64,000 nt of DNA from Stomoxys calcitrans (lineage: Eukaryota; Arthropoda; Insecta; Diptera; Muscidae), in contig NC_081553.1 of the NCBI RefSeq assembly GCF_963082655.1, forward strand, positions 20,211,237 to 20,275,236, given 5' to 3'. This document shows, piece after piece, positions 11,542-23,100 of this stretch. The position numbers and the translations under genes were made by a program. The notes below the pieces were generated by a model. That model had not been told where the DNA came from. It saw only the letters and a program-made list of their open reading frames with translations, and did not search any database. Every line of letters begins with the position of its first letter. Within the stretch, counting starts at the first letter, position 1.

Positions 11542-12372
11542 AGCAAAAAGGCGTTAAGTTCGGCCGGGACGAACTCTGGATACCCACCACCTCTGGTATA
11601 TATGTAAACCACCTTTCGTCAAAATCTGGCGAAAAATTAAAACCTTATGCCCCATAGCAGCTATATCGAAATATGTTCCGATTTGGACGATTTGGCCCAA
11701 CACAACTCACTGTCCCAAATTTTGGCAACATCGGACAATTAATGCGCCTTTTATTGGCCCAAACCTTAAATCTAGAGATCGGTCTATATGCCAGCTATAT
11801 CCAAATCTGAACCGATCTGTACCATATTGCAGAAGCATGTCGAGGGGCTTAACTTAACTCACCGTCCCAAATTGCGGCGACATCGGACAATAAATACGCC
11901 TTTTATGGGCCCAAAGCCTTAAATCGAGAGATCGGTCTATATGACAGCTATATCCAAATCTAGACCGATCTTAGGAATAATGTCAAAGGGCCAAACACAA
12001 CTCACTGTCTCAAATTTCAGCAAAATTGGATAATAAATGTGGCTTTATGGGCCTAAGACCCTAAATCGGCGGGTCGATATATATGGGGGTTCTATGAAGA
12101 TATAGTCCGACATAGCCCACCTTCGAATTTAACCTGCTTATGGACAAAAAAAGAATCTGTGCAAATTCTCAGCTCAATATCTCTATTTTTAAAGACTGTA
12201 GCGTGATTTCAACAGACAGACGGACAGACGGACGGTTATGGCTAGATCGTCTTAGATTTTTACACTGATCAAGAATATATATACTTTACAGGGTCGGAAA
12301 TGGATATTTCGATGTGTTGCATACGGAATGACAAAATGAATATACCCCCATTCTTCGGTGGTGGGTATAAAA
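11542..12372 (-). mobile_element. Helentron/DINE-1-like element (copy 6), apparently full length
   Basis: On the minus strand the 5' end is at about 12372 (TTATACCCACCACCGAAGAAT) with CAGACGGACAGACGGACGG complementing a GTCC/GTCT microsatellite at about 12213-12233 and a TA run at 12276-12285. The 3' end has the hairpin (AAGTTCGGCCGGGACGAACT, 11554-11573) and, just inside it, ATACCCACCACC (11580-11591). That is the inverted copy of the 5' terminus, the subterminal inverted repeat expected of DINE-1-type elements. Confidence 0.8.
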
Positions 12373-12925
12373 AATACTTGAATTATGACTTTTAACATCC
12401 ATGCCAAATATGATCCGAATCGGTTTATAAACAGATATAGCCTCCATATAAACTGATCCCCAGATTTGACTTCTTGAGCTCTTAGAAGCCTCTATTTTCA
12501 TTCAATTTGGCACAGTTATCGATGGTCACAACAAAACACTTGATGCGAAATTTCAGCCGTATCGGCCATAGTTTCTTCCTTTAGCGGCTCAAGAAGACAA
12601 GACCGGGTATTGTTTTATATGGCAACTATATCAGGTTATGAGCCGATTTGGACCATAATTGGTATTTTGTCATAACAAAATACCTCATGCAAAATTTCAG
12701 CCAAATCGGAGAAGAATAGCGCAGGATCGGTTTATATGGCAGCTATATCAAAACATGCACCGATTAAGCCCATTAACAATCCTAACCAACTCACACTAAA
12801 ATGGAGTATTCGTTCAAAATTTCAAGTGCCTTACTTTATTCCTTCGAAAGCTGGCGTGCTTTCGGCAGATGGACGGACTGGGCTAAATCGACTTAGAATG
12901 TCAAGACGGTCAAGAATATATATTA

Positions 12926-14186
12926 AGGGTGATTTTTAGCTATTATCTGTTTTGCAACACTGGTTTAAACAGCTCACGCACGTTTCGTGTTTTGTTTCAC
13001 TGCCAAACATCTTCAGTTTAGTCTATAATTCAACCATGAATCGCCTTACAAACGAGCAACGCTTGCAAATTATTGAATGCGTATTCTGTTAAGAAAGTTC
13101 ATCGCGCTATTCTGACCATTTTATAGTCAATTCAATCGACCCACTGAAGCGGCTATTAGGGCTATTGTGATTAAATTTAGCATCAAATTTACATTTTTGG
13201 ACATTAAACCAACAACACGCTTACGTAGAGTGCGAACTGAAGAAAATATCGCAGTTGTATCGGCCAGTGTTAATGATGACCATCAATTATCGATTCGTCC
13301 TCGTTCGCAGCAATTGGGCCTCTGTTACTCAACAACGTGGAAAATTTTGCGGAAGGATTTAGGTGTAAAACCTTTCAAAATACAGCTGGTGCAAGAATTG
13401 CAACGCAGAATTGTTGGTGAATTAGCTCATAGAAAGTTGGCCATAGATTCACTTTTTTTTATCGAAAAATTATGTTCAGCGACGAAGCCCATTTTTGGTT
13501 CAATGGGTACGTAAAAAAGTAGAATTGTCGATTTTGGAGTGAAGATCAGTCAGAAGCATTGCAAGAGCTACCAATGCATTCGGAAAAAGTCACATTTTGG
13601 TGCGGTTTATGGGCTGATGGCATCATTGGACCGTACTTCTTCAAAGATGATGCGAATCGTAACGTAACTGTGAATGGTGAGCGCTATCGTGAGATGATAT
13701 CTAACTTTTTTTTGCCTAGAATATAAGTGATTGACTTGCATGACATGTGGTTTCAACAAGACGGTGCCATATGCCGCGCAGCACGCGTAACAATGGACAA
13801 GTTCGGTGAACATTTTATTTCACGTTCGGGACCGATGAATTGGCCACCTAGATCGTGCGGTTTAACGCCTTTAGACTATTTCTTGTGTGGCTATTTTAGA
13901 GCTCATGTCTATACATACAAGCCCGCTTCAATTGACGCATTGGAAGACAACATTGAAGCATTTATTCGTGAGATACCGGCCGAAATGTTGAAAAGGGTAT
14001 GTCAAGATTGGACTAAACGGATGGACCATTTGAGGCAAAGACACGGTCAACATTTGCTTGAAATAATCTTCAAACATTAAATGATATGGACCGTATTACC
14101 GATTCAAATAAAGTATTCATCCATTTTTCTGCATTTTATTAACTCTTTTTGAAAAACATTCCTATAGGTCTTAAAAAATCACCCTT
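12926..14186 (+). mobile_element. Mariner-superfamily transposon, degenerate
   Basis: Short terminal inverted repeats AGGGTGATTTTT (12926-12937) and its complement AAAAATCACCCT (about 14174-14185) bound the element, flanked by TA. It landed in the TA-rich stretch of copy 7: without it, the tract AAGAATATATA continues into the GGGTCTCAGATC found in other copies. Confidence 0.8.
13036..14080 (+). pseudogene. Mariner-type transposase pseudogene (DDxD signature)
   Basis: The ATG at 13036 starts MNRLTNEQRLQI, a typical mariner N-terminus. A stop follows within 20 codons, and the frame shifts repeatedly. Recognisable pieces are IRPRSQQLGLCYSTTWKILR (helix-turn-helix region, 13290-13360), the first acidic region near 13480-13510, and WFQQDGAICRAARVTM then CGLTPLDYFLCGYF near 13748-13892. 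The last catalytic position is Asp (PLDYF), not Glu; 37 residues separate it from the second Asp in this copy. The end MDHLRQRHGQHLLEIIFKH closes at a TAA at 14078-14080. Related insect families have DD37D to DD41D spacing; small deletions here prevent a firm subfamily call. Confidence 0.82.
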
Positions 14187-14474
14187 TACATTGACGGGTC
14201 TCAGATCAATATTTCGATATGTTACCAAGGGAATAACCAAATTAGTTAAATCAGTTTAATGACCCCATTGTGCGTGCACCTCTTTGAAAAGAAGTTTTCA
14301 CAGCGGATATAAGTCGTCTTTTTAAGTTGGTTCTGAGAGTTAAATGCTAGAATTAAAATTCAACATGGAAAACGTAAATAATTAAAACTCATAATTAAAT
14401 TTGGGAAATAATAACTTTAAGTCTAAAAAGAGACTAAATTTAAAATCGCATCAATGTACTTTATAGGGTGATAA

Positions 14475-14480
14475 TTTATT
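14475..14480 (-). promoter_or_regulatory. AATAAA polyadenylation signal for the candidate gene upstream of it on the minus strand
   Basis: TTTATT on the plus strand gives AATAAA on the minus strand, about 85 bases past the TGA at 14565-14567. The position suits a 3' UTR; AATAAA alone is common in AT-rich DNA. Confidence 0.35.
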
Positions 14481-14564
14481 AAACCAACAACCCTCATATC
14501 AAATTACAAAGAAGACACAACTACACGTTTGCTGCTATTATTCCGCCTGTCGTTGGTTGCTTTG

Positions 14565-14907
14565 TCATACTTTGGAGCTGGCAAATGCCATATTTAAGTT
14601 GCGACGCCTGCGAAGTTCATTAGCATGGTCACGTGTTGAGGATACACGGTGACATATCCGGCACAGCTCATGGACCACAATGGCACTCACTCCAATGCAG
14701 ACAGTAGTCAGGGACTTCAGTGTGAAGAGCCATAATTTGTAGACCACGTGTCACTGTCTGTTTTACCTTCATCCATTTAATATTGGAAATAAAGTAAATC
14801 AGAGTAAAAGGTAGGAGTAAGTAGACAATTGTTTGACTGTTATATTGCCCAATGTTCATTCCATTTAAAACTTTTAAAGAATGCTACGAATACTCCAAAA
14901 AATACAC
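14565..14907 (-). CDS. Candidate small two-segment membrane protein (unrecognised), terminal exons
   Basis: I do not recognise this protein. Two adjacent minus-strand frames look protein-like in a stretch free of repeats. Exon A would start at an ATG at 14859 (MNIGQYNSQTIVYLLLPFTL) and has one hydrophobic segment. A GT donor follows AAG at 14767. A 52-base intron (14766-14715), short but within the fly range, would join it in phase to exon B (SLTTVCIGVSAIVVHELCRI, ending NLNMAFASSKV), which has a second hydrophobic stretch and then a basic RRRR tail. The model gives 80 residues. A good 3' splice site (ATTTTTCAG) lies just upstream at about 14908, so the real transcript may begin further right. 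A polyadenylation signal follows. Instead of an intron, one frameshift in a pseudogene is possible. Confidence 0.33.
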
Positions 14908-15204
14908 CTGAAAAATATTTCACTTATAAATGTGTGGCGTTGACTAGAGAACTGCAAGCGGTGATATTCTTCTGATTTGCGGTATACTTATAAAAATGCG
15001 GTGTAGTATCTATGGCCAACACAACTGATGCGGTGTTATGTTAAACACACAACAACACGATCGTATGAATACTCATTAGGTGATGACTCTATTACCTCAT
15101 ATCCCTGTATTATATTTTGAAGAGTTTTTACTTAAGATTAGGTAAAATCTTACACATAAGGTGTTAAAAAAAAAACATCGCGCACAAAATTTTCACAAAA
15201 ATTA

Positions 15205-16668
15205 AATTTTAAAGTGGTGGCCGGGCCGAATCTTATATACCCCTTCACCATGGATCTCATTTGTCAAGTTCTTTGGCCGATATCTCTTTATAGACAAACA
15301 AAAGATAATGGATAAGAATTGCTAGGTTATTTCAGCTATACCAAGTTATGAACCGATTGGGGTCATATTTGGTTTGGCTGTTGGAGACCAAAGTGGAACT
15401 CATTGTGCAAAATGTTAGCCAAATCAGATAGGAATTACGCGCCATAGTGGCTCAAGAAATAAAATTGAGAGAACTGTTTATATGGGAGTTATGTCAGGTT
15501 ATTTAGGCCACATTTAACACGAATGTTAAGTGTCATTCAAGAAGTCGTAGTGCAAAATTTCAGCCAAATCGAATAAGAATTGCTCCCTCTAGAGGCTCAA
15601 GAAGTAAAATCGGGAGATCGGTTTATATTGGAGCTATATCAGGTTGTGGACCGATTTTGACCGTACATATCGTTCAACAAAATTGCAAATATTCCAAAGA
15701 ACATTCCACTAAGGGGCAAACTTCTCACATGTCAATGAGTGCAGTCCGAATCAAGTTTAAGCTGAATGATAAGCGGACTCCTTTTTATAGCCGAGTCCGA
15801 ACGGCGTGCCGCAGTGCGACACTTCTTTGGAAGGAAATTTTATATCGCGGACATGCTAACCTCTGCGCTACGGTGGCCTCCTAGCGCTAAACACTTCATG
15901 CAAAATTTCAGCCAAATCGTATAATAATTGCGCCCTCTAGAGGTTCAGGATGTCAAGATCCGAGATCGGATTGTAAAGGAGCTATCTCAAGTTATGAACC
16001 GATACGAATCATACTTGGCACAGTTGTTAGAAGATGGAACAAAATACTTCATGCTAAATTTCACCCAAATCGGATAATAGTTGCCCCCTCTAGCGGCTCA
16101 AGAAGTTAAAATCCGAAATCGATTTATATGGGAGCTATATCAGGTTATAAACCGATTTGAACCATACTTTTGATGGAGTCACGAATTAAGGCCCATTTCC
16201 CTCTACGACGCATAGTTTAGGAGATACAGCCATTTTACAGCCATTGCCACAGTTGGTGGTGGTCATACTAAAGCACATGAAGCTTTGGTATGGTCAAATC
16301 GGATAATAATTGCGCCCTCTATCGGCTCAAGAAGTAAAGATACGAAATCAGTTTATATGGGAGCTATATTAGATTACAAACTGATTTGAGCCATACAGGC
16401 AGAGTTGTGGGAGGTCAAAATAAAACACATGGTGCAAAATTTCTGTCAAATCGGAAAAAAATGCGCCCTCTAGAGGCTTAAGAAGTCAAGACATAAGATC
16501 GGTTTATATGGCAGCTATAATATGTAGAACATGGACCGATTTGACACATTCTAATAAGAAGTATTTGTGTAAAATTTCAAGCGCCTAGCTTTACTCCTTC
16601 AAAAGTTAACATGCCTTCGACAGACGGATGGATGGACATGGCTAGATCGATTTAAAATCATTTTTTTT
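15205..16668 (-). mobile_element. Helentron/DINE-1-like element (copy 8) with a nested SINE
   Basis: The 3' hairpin region (GGCCGGGCCGAATCTTATAT, about 15221-15240) opens the element on the plus strand. Degenerate monomers continue to about 16550, and a GTCC-like tract (CAGACGGATGGATGGACATG) lies at about 16621-16640. The 5' terminus proper is missing. A SINE interrupts it at about 15687-15882. Confidence 0.72.
15687..15882 (-). mobile_element. tRNA-derived SINE, internally deleted
   Basis: Read on the minus strand, the head GGAGGCCACCGTAGCGCAGA with GGTTAGCATGTCC matches a Pol III A-box region (about 15855-15882). The B-box part present in sister copies is deleted: the sequence jumps from GTCCGCGATATAAAA to the body. 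The body AACTTCTCACATGTCAATG is near 15718-15736. No clear target duplication was found. Confidence 0.7.
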
Positions 16669-17080
16669 GACTGGCCGGGCCATTCGAACCTGGGCTTGCA
16701 AATACTTAATGGCATGCGAATTATGTAATGTAATTCGTCATTGAGGTTATGAAATTCTTTTCATTGATTTGTTGTCCAATAAAAACATTAAATTTTTAAC
16801 GATTTTCAACAACTTTTTTTGTTAATTTTTTTTGTTAATTTATTGTATACTGCTTTAGGATGCATAGCAGTATTTATCATTATTTCAATATTCACATAAT
16901 TTACTTTTATTTAAGAAAATAACATTTTAATTCTATCAATGAATTAACAGTAATGAAACTTTTCATTGCATTAATGAAAATATACTTTGTATTAATGAAA
17001 ATTTTCATTGAATTAATGAAAACACACTAATGAAACGCGTTCATTGATGCGATGAAGCATTTTCCTTTCAGTGTAACACG
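16669..17080. repeat. AT-rich stretch with repeated inverted TTCATT/AATGAA motifs
   Basis: Between about 16735 and 17073 AATGAAA and TTTCATT alternate many times (for example ATGAAAATTTTCATT near 16998), giving strong fold-back potential. The right edge reads TTTTCCTTTCAGTGTAACAC. It resembles a palindromic MITE, but matching termini and a target duplication could not be pinned down. Confidence 0.4.
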
Positions 17081-20000
17081 CATACATTAATTTACATGCT
17101 TCGCCTACCAGCGACTTTAGCATTATCTTTGCCCATATCGGTGTTATGAGTGAATATAAAGCGAGAATGGAAACACCGCAAACATTACATCAACACAACG
17201 CATTGACTTGAATCATAATTGTGGTTTGTTTTTGCAACGACGAGATTTGCTGATATTTATTTTCATGTCTGAATACTAATCTTTATGATTTTTTTGGGAT
17301 TTTCAAACTTGTTATGGTTAATTGCAGTGTTTGCGTTCTTTTTGACAAACACTCATCCTATACCAATGCATATACAAGATACACATGAGCATAAGTATTG
17401 CGATGATAGTTTATTTGCGATGGTAGTTTGCTTCAAAGCGGTACATACACATCAGCATCACCGCAAAATCATGTGTGTATTTGTACAAGGCGTTGGCGTT
17501 GATTGCAGTTAAACGGTTGCGTTGATTGAAAAAGGCAAATATTTTTGCGGTGCACCGCAAATACGACACAAAGGTGAAATCTTAGTCAGTTCGAGGTCTT
17601 CACTTCCCGAATAATCTCCGAAAGTTTATTGAGATTTTATTAGAAGAAAATTATCTTTTTTACGCACTATTCTTCAAAAAAAAAATCAACCCCAATATAT
17701 TTTGCTTTGGTTTATACATATTTAAATCCTATTTTTCCGCTGTGTAATACCTCTACCATTATCCTCGTAAAGTATATTCAGCCATTTTTAGCTCGTAAAT
17801 ACCAAATTGAGTTCAAGTACTTTAAGCGCACATATTAAAACACCTCATTCTCAACATCATCATCGTCATCGTGGGCATCGGTATTTTCATCATTATGAAG
17901 TTGACTATTTTTCTGGCCATGTTTTTGCCATGTTCATTGGCCCAAAGCATTTTTGCACGCACGCAGTTGACGTTGACCAACATGGCCGTTTACTTAAATG
18001 GTGCAGTTATCCTCCCATCCTATGTGTGGTTTGGTGTTTTTTGGGGAGGTGCTTATTTTATTTTTTGGTGGCAATCGAATGCGGAAAACAGACCTAAAAT
18101 GTCACCGATACACTTTCAGGTTGTGTATGGCAGATTGGCGTTCACTGTGATTATCACTGTACATTATAAGCATCACCATGCAATTTTAAGTGGCTATGGG
18201 TAATGCAGTGATTTTACGATGTGTTGCTGTGCCGTGATCTCCTCTACTCCTGCTATAATGTCCATTAAATGTCAGTGGACAATCAAAAAATAGTTCATGG
18301 GCCTAATGAATGAATTTTGTAGTGGAAAATGCAGTGAAATTTCGGCAAGGTAACAGTAAAGTGATAGTGATCTAAGAGGAGAATTAAATTGTTGTAAGTC
18401 ATGAGGAATTGTATGACAAGATTACCTCTTAGATTCAGTTTTTCGTACGCATTGTAATGGAGGAACGGCATTTTTAAGTTTTTTTCTACTGCAAAAGGAC
18501 TTTAGGCAATGGTTGTGTAGTAGTTTTGATTTACCTGCCAATCTGTCAAAAACCTAATCAAAGAGTAATTTCTTACCAATTCTCTATAAAGATTATTCTT
18601 TTAACGGCCAGTCGGTTAAGTGCGAATGTTATTTAACAATCAACAATATTTGCAAAGATAGCACCATTTTTACATAGATTTTTTTATTTACTAGCAATGT
18701 AACCTGGTGCATGTCCATTGTGGCAAGTCTTGTTTCGTTAAATGGCCTAGCTATATGGTATTGTGGACGTCACTTTAAAAACCTACTTACTATCCAATAG
18801 ATATTTCGATTCAAGGGATGGCTTTTCGTCTGTGCTTCATTGCCTTAATGGGGTTAAACTTTAAATTTGGCTGGCAACGGAGACTGTGTTATTCTTGATA
18901 CAACCTTTTATGTTTCATCCAATTAAGATTAGTTAACGTCTGAATAGATAAACTATCAACCTATTTAGTTCTACTAGGCCCTACATAGTTCCAGTAGGTC
19001 CTACTTAGTTCCAGTATCCCTTGTAATAGAAGGTACATTGATTTCTACAGGTTCCATATTAGATATTTGTTTGTAGATTTGAGATATGTTCTAGAGAACT
19101 GGTCTGAGCCAATAGAAAAAATTGACTTATCACTGCAGTATGTTTCAAGTGGAGATCCTTGCAATGATGAGGTCGCTCAGACTGCCGTAATCTCCGGATA
19201 GCATATTTTTAAATTGAATCAGCTCCCCAGACCACTGATTCTCTCTTGTGGATATGCAAGTTCACTCTTTGAAATGAGGCGAAGGCAGCGAAGATCGCCA
19301 TGTAAACGCTCTAAGACTATGTGGCTTCATCTATATTTGAAGGGATCAATCATTACTCCCTGCCTAATTGAAAAACCTGCTATAGAAGACTTAACACTGC
19401 AACTTTAAATTTCTACGAAAGCTGTGGGATGTCGAGAAAGGGGTACTTAACAAATAACATTTGCTGTGCAAGCGAAAGTTATTTCCGAAAACTAAGCTAG
19501 ACCCCAATATTTCATACATGAAACAAAAACAACGATAACTGGTGTTTTATTTCTTTTTATGGGGCTTTATTTCATTTTAAAAGTTAGGGCTTAATTTCAT
19601 ATGAAATAAGTCCCCAGATTTGGAAATGCCCTAAACGTTATTTTTGGGGCTTTACTTCGCTTTACAAACATCTAAAATAAAACGGAGAGGAACACATTTC
19701 GAAAGATCTTCCGGACATTAGGCAAAAGCCCACTTATTGGGGCATTATTGCATTTTAAATTTGGGACTTTAAGTCATATGAAAGAGTGCCCCAAATTTTC
19801 GGGCCTTATTTCAATTTAGTATGGGGTGTTTTTTTATTTCTTTGTGGCCTTATTTAATTTTTACCTTTGGGGTTGTATTTCATTATGAACTAAAGCCCCA
19901 TTTTTGGGTTTTTATTTCATTTTCCGTTTGGTGGCTTTATAGTACTGGGGCCTTATTTCATACTGCCGTTTTTTCAATATAGCTTCTTATATCTTTAGAG

Positions 20001-20240
20001 ACTTTTTTGGATTTTCGCTAATCATTAGGCTTTTAAGATGGTTGAACCGCAGGAACTGAATATTCCATTCATGTGGTATGCAATCAAACTCATTTAGAAC
20101 CAAATTCTCTAAATGAGTTTGAGCTTCACAAACTGTTCATTGGTTTGGGCAAAATTTTTAACTAAGGACTTACAGACATTTTAAGTTTATCAGTGTTCAA
20201 ATGGGTTTACTCAAATTGTTCATAGAAAGTATGGCCAATT
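17081..20240. other. Mostly unique DNA; two weak signal-peptide-like small ORFs
   Basis: An ATG at 17285 opens a 75-codon frame beginning MIFLGFSNLLWLIAVFAFFL and then a His-rich tail with four Cys. An ATG at 17895 opens a frame to 18203 beginning MKLTIFLAMFLPCSLAQS. Both start like secretory leaders, but neither has a family, clear TATA or splice support, and the later parts look random. I list them here and not as genes. A degenerate GGGGCTTTATTTCATTTT repeat occupies about 19505-19985 and is listed separately. Confidence 0.35.
19505..19985. repeat. Degenerate interspersed GGGGCTTTATTTCATTTT motif repeat
   Basis: Variants of GGGGCTTTATTTCATTTT recur at irregular intervals of roughly 50-70 bases (19560, 19585, 19640, 19740, 19800, 19860, 19910, 19950). 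Spacing is irregular, so this looks like an old decayed tandem repeat or part of an unrecognised mobile element. Confidence 0.45.
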
Positions 20241-21868
20241 TTGTATACCCACCACCATACGACATACGGGTATACTAATCTAGTCATTCCGTTTGTAACA
20301 ACTCGAAATATTGATCGGCAACCCCATAAAATATATACAATATTCTTGATCGTCTAGACATTCTGAGTCGATCTGGCCATGTCTGTCTGTCGAAAGCGCG
20401 AGAGTGTTCGAACGTGTAAAGCTAGCTTGGAATTTTGTACAGATGCTTCTCATTTATATAGATAGAGATAAAGTGGTCCTTCGACTTGACTTCTTGAGAC
20501 CCTACAAGCCGCAATTATTAACCGATTGGTTTGAAATTTTGCACGTAGTGTTCTGTTACGACTTCCAAAGACCGTGGCAAGTACGGTTCAAATCGGCCTA
20601 TAACCTGAAATAGCTCTCATATAAACCGTTTGTAGCCCCTGGAAGCATTTTAGAACGATTCAGACCATACTTGGCACATATGTTGGAAGTCAAAGGAGAA
20701 GTCACTGTGCAAAATTTCAGACTAATTGAGCCCTCTAGAGACTCAAGTGTTATAATCTAGAGATCGATTTATATGGGAGCTATATCAGATTTTGGACCGA
20801 TTCGCACCGTACTTGGCACATCTCTTAAATGTCACAGAAAACGCATCACTACAAAATTTGAGTCAAGTTAGTCAAATGTTGCGCCCTCCAAAGGCTCAAG
20901 AAGGGTAATCGGAAGGAGATCGGTTTATATGGGAGCTATATCAGGTTTTAGACCGATTCAGGCCATACTTGGTACGTATATTGAAGATTATAGAAGATGT
21001 CATTGTGCAAAATTTCAGCCTAATCGGATGAGAAGTGCGCCCTCTAGAGGCTCAAAAAATACAATCGGGAGATCGGTTTACATGGGAGCTATATAAGGTT
21101 TTAGACCGATTCGCCCCATACTTGGCACATCTCTTAAATGTCATAGAAAACGTAACAGTACAAAATTTGGGCTAAATTGGACAACTATTGCGCACTATAG
21201 AGGCTCAAGAGGCCACCGTAACGCAGAGGTTAGCCTGTCCGCCTATGACCCTGAACACCTGGTTTGGAATCCTGGCGAGAACATCATAAAAATGTTCAGC
21301 GGTGGTTATCCACTCCTAATTCTGGGGTCATTTGGGAGGTACTGTACCATTTGATATGGCAGCCATGTAAAAACTTCTCCACAAAGAGGTGTCGCACTGC
21401 GGCACGCCGTTCGGACTCGGCTATAAGAAGGATGACCCTTATCATTGAGCTTAAAGTAGAATCAGACTGCAATTATTGATATGTGAGAAGTTTGCCCCTG
21501 TTCCGTTATAGAATATTCATGGGCAAATTTGCAGAGGCTCAAGAAGTCAAATCGGGAGATCGGTTAATATGGGAGCTATATCAGGTTCTAGACCGAGTCA
21601 GACCATACTTTGAACTTGTGTTGGAGGTCACAGATTGCTTCCTCTAGAGGCTCAAGACGTCAAATCGGGAGATCGGTTTATGGCAGCTAATACATCAAAA
21701 CATGGACCGATTTGGCTCATTTACAATTCCAATCGACCTGCACTTATAATAGATATTTGATAAGAATTTCAAGCACAGTGAATTCGACAGACGGACGGAC
21801 AGACAGATGGATGTGGCTAAATGGACTAAGAATGTCAACACGGTTAAGAATCTATGATGGAGAGTATA
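20241..21868. mobile_element. Two Helentron/DINE-1-like pieces joined in opposite orientation (copies 9 and 10)
   Basis: A plus-strand 5' end (ATACCCACCACCATACGACA at about 20244) with a GTCTGTCTGTCG tract near 20383 runs to about 20640. From there monomers are in minus orientation to a GTCC-type tract (ACAGACGGACGGACAGACAG, about 21787-21806) and an eroded 5' end near 21868. A SINE with a 12-bp target duplication sits inside the minus part. Confidence 0.7.
21199..21544 (+). mobile_element. tRNA-derived SINE with 12-bp target-site duplication
   Basis: The SINE proper is 21211-21532, flanked by direct repeats AGAGGCTCAAGA at 21199-21210 and 21533-21544. The head GGCCACCGTAACGCAGAGGT followed by TAGC is tRNA-like with an A-box, and GGTTTGGAATCC (21251-21262) is a B-box with one change from GGTTCGAATCC. 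The body is unrelated to tRNA, and the tail is CATGGGCAAATTTGC. Such elements are transcribed by RNA polymerase III and moved by LINE enzymes; the target duplication confirms retrotransposition. Confidence 0.9.
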
Positions 21869-23100
21869 AAAGTCATTCAATCGTGAGAAGTTCGCGTGTG
21901 TGCCATGGTGGATGTAAGATTCTCTTCTTCTATATCGAAACTCTGAGTCGATCTAGCGATGTCCGTCCCTCCGTATGTTGAAATCACTATAGCGGTGGAA
22001 TTCATAAAACTAGCCACATGAAATATTGCATAGATACTTAGTATTGATGTAGATCGTTGGGGATCGCAAATGGGATACATCGGTTCAGATTTGGATATAG
22101 CTCCAATGTAAAACGAACTCCCAATTTGACTTCTTGAGTCCCTGGAAGCCGCAATTTTTGTCCGATTTGGCTAAAATTTTGCAAATTGCAGATAGTGTTC
22201 CGTTATGACTTTCAACAGTTGTGCCAAGTACAGTCCAAATCGGTCCATAACCTGATATAGCTCCCATATAAATCGATCTCCCGATTTGACTTCTTGACCC
22301 CTTACAAGCCGCAATGTTTGTCCGATTTTTCTGAAATTTTATATGTGGTATTCCGTTAGACTTCCAACAACCGTGTCAATTACGGTCTAAATTGGCTTAT
22401 AACCTGATATAACCGGTCTTAAGGTTTTACCTCTTGAGCCTCTAAAGGGTGCAATTACCAGCCGATTTGGCTGAAATGGGACAGTTGTGCTATGGCTTCC
22501 TACAGCAGTGCCAAGTATGATCCAAATAGGTTCATAACCTGATATAGCTCCCATATAAACCGATCGCCTGATTTACCTTCTTGAGCCTTTGCAAATTTAG
22601 CCCATGAACATGCCACTAAGGAACAGGGGCAAACTTCTCACATATCAATGAGTGCAGTCCGATTCAAGTTTATGGTCAATGATAGGGGCCTCCTTTCTAT
22701 AGCCGAATCCGAACGGCGTGCCGCAGTGCGACACCTCTTTGGAGAGAAGTTTTAAATGACATAGTACCTCACAAATGGTGCCAGCATTAGGAGGGGAAAA
22801 CCACCGCTGAAAATGTTTTCTGATGGTCTCGCAGGATTCGAACCCAGGCGTTTAGCGTCATAGGCGGATATGCTAACCACCGTAGGTGACCTCCTTGAGC
22901 CTTTAGGGGGCGCAATTATTTGACTGACATTTTAAATGGGGTATTTGTAATGACTTCTTACAGTCATGAGAAGTACGTTCCTGTGTTTTTGTAGATCTGT
23001 CTCCTTTAACGAAGAAGTCATTCAAAGAACGTGTCAAATGCAATCCATGGTGGAGGGTTTATAAGGCCCTGTCCGGCCGAATTTAACACTCTTTTACTTG
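21869..23100 (+). mobile_element. Helentron/DINE-1-like element (copy 11) with a nested SINE
   Basis: The left edge keeps GTCGATCTAGCGATGTCCGT and a short CCGTCCCTCCG tract near 21962-21974, without the terminal ACCCACC. Monomers run to about 22590 and resume at 22905. The eroded 3' end (CTGTCCGGCCGAATTTAACA then CTTTTACTTG) lies at about 23068-23100. Confidence 0.72.
22581..22904 (-). mobile_element. tRNA-derived SINE with 10-bp target-site duplication
   Basis: The SINE proper is 22591-22894, flanked by TTGAGCCTTT at 22581-22590 and 22895-22904. On the minus strand it opens GGAGGTCACCTACGGTGGTT (A-box region eroded) and has a clean B-box GGTTCGAATCC near 22850-22860. The body and tail match the copy at 21.2 kb in reverse orientation. 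Confidence 0.9.

Larger units (their letters stand above)
12373..14256 (-). mobile_element. Helentron/DINE-1-like fragments (copy 7), carrying a mariner insertion
   Basis: Positions 12373-12500 are one monomer of the type that forms the 54-58 kb array. From about 12501 the sequence is in minus orientation, with monomers, a degenerate GTCC-type tract at about 12869-12882 and a TA run at about 12916-12925. The run is interrupted by the mariner-type element; the terminal sequence resumes at 14189 and ends near 14256. Confidence 0.65.

Noticed and set aside
17285..18203. Two neighbouring small ORFs with signal-peptide-like starts
   Set aside because: Hydrophobic starts are common in T-rich DNA. 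The remaining residues look random and no promoter or splice sites support them, so they are mentioned only within the intergenic entry.
22840..22894. tRNA-like sequence with A- and B-boxes
   Set aside because: It is the head of a SINE with target duplications and cannot fold into a complete tRNA; not annotated as a tRNA gene.
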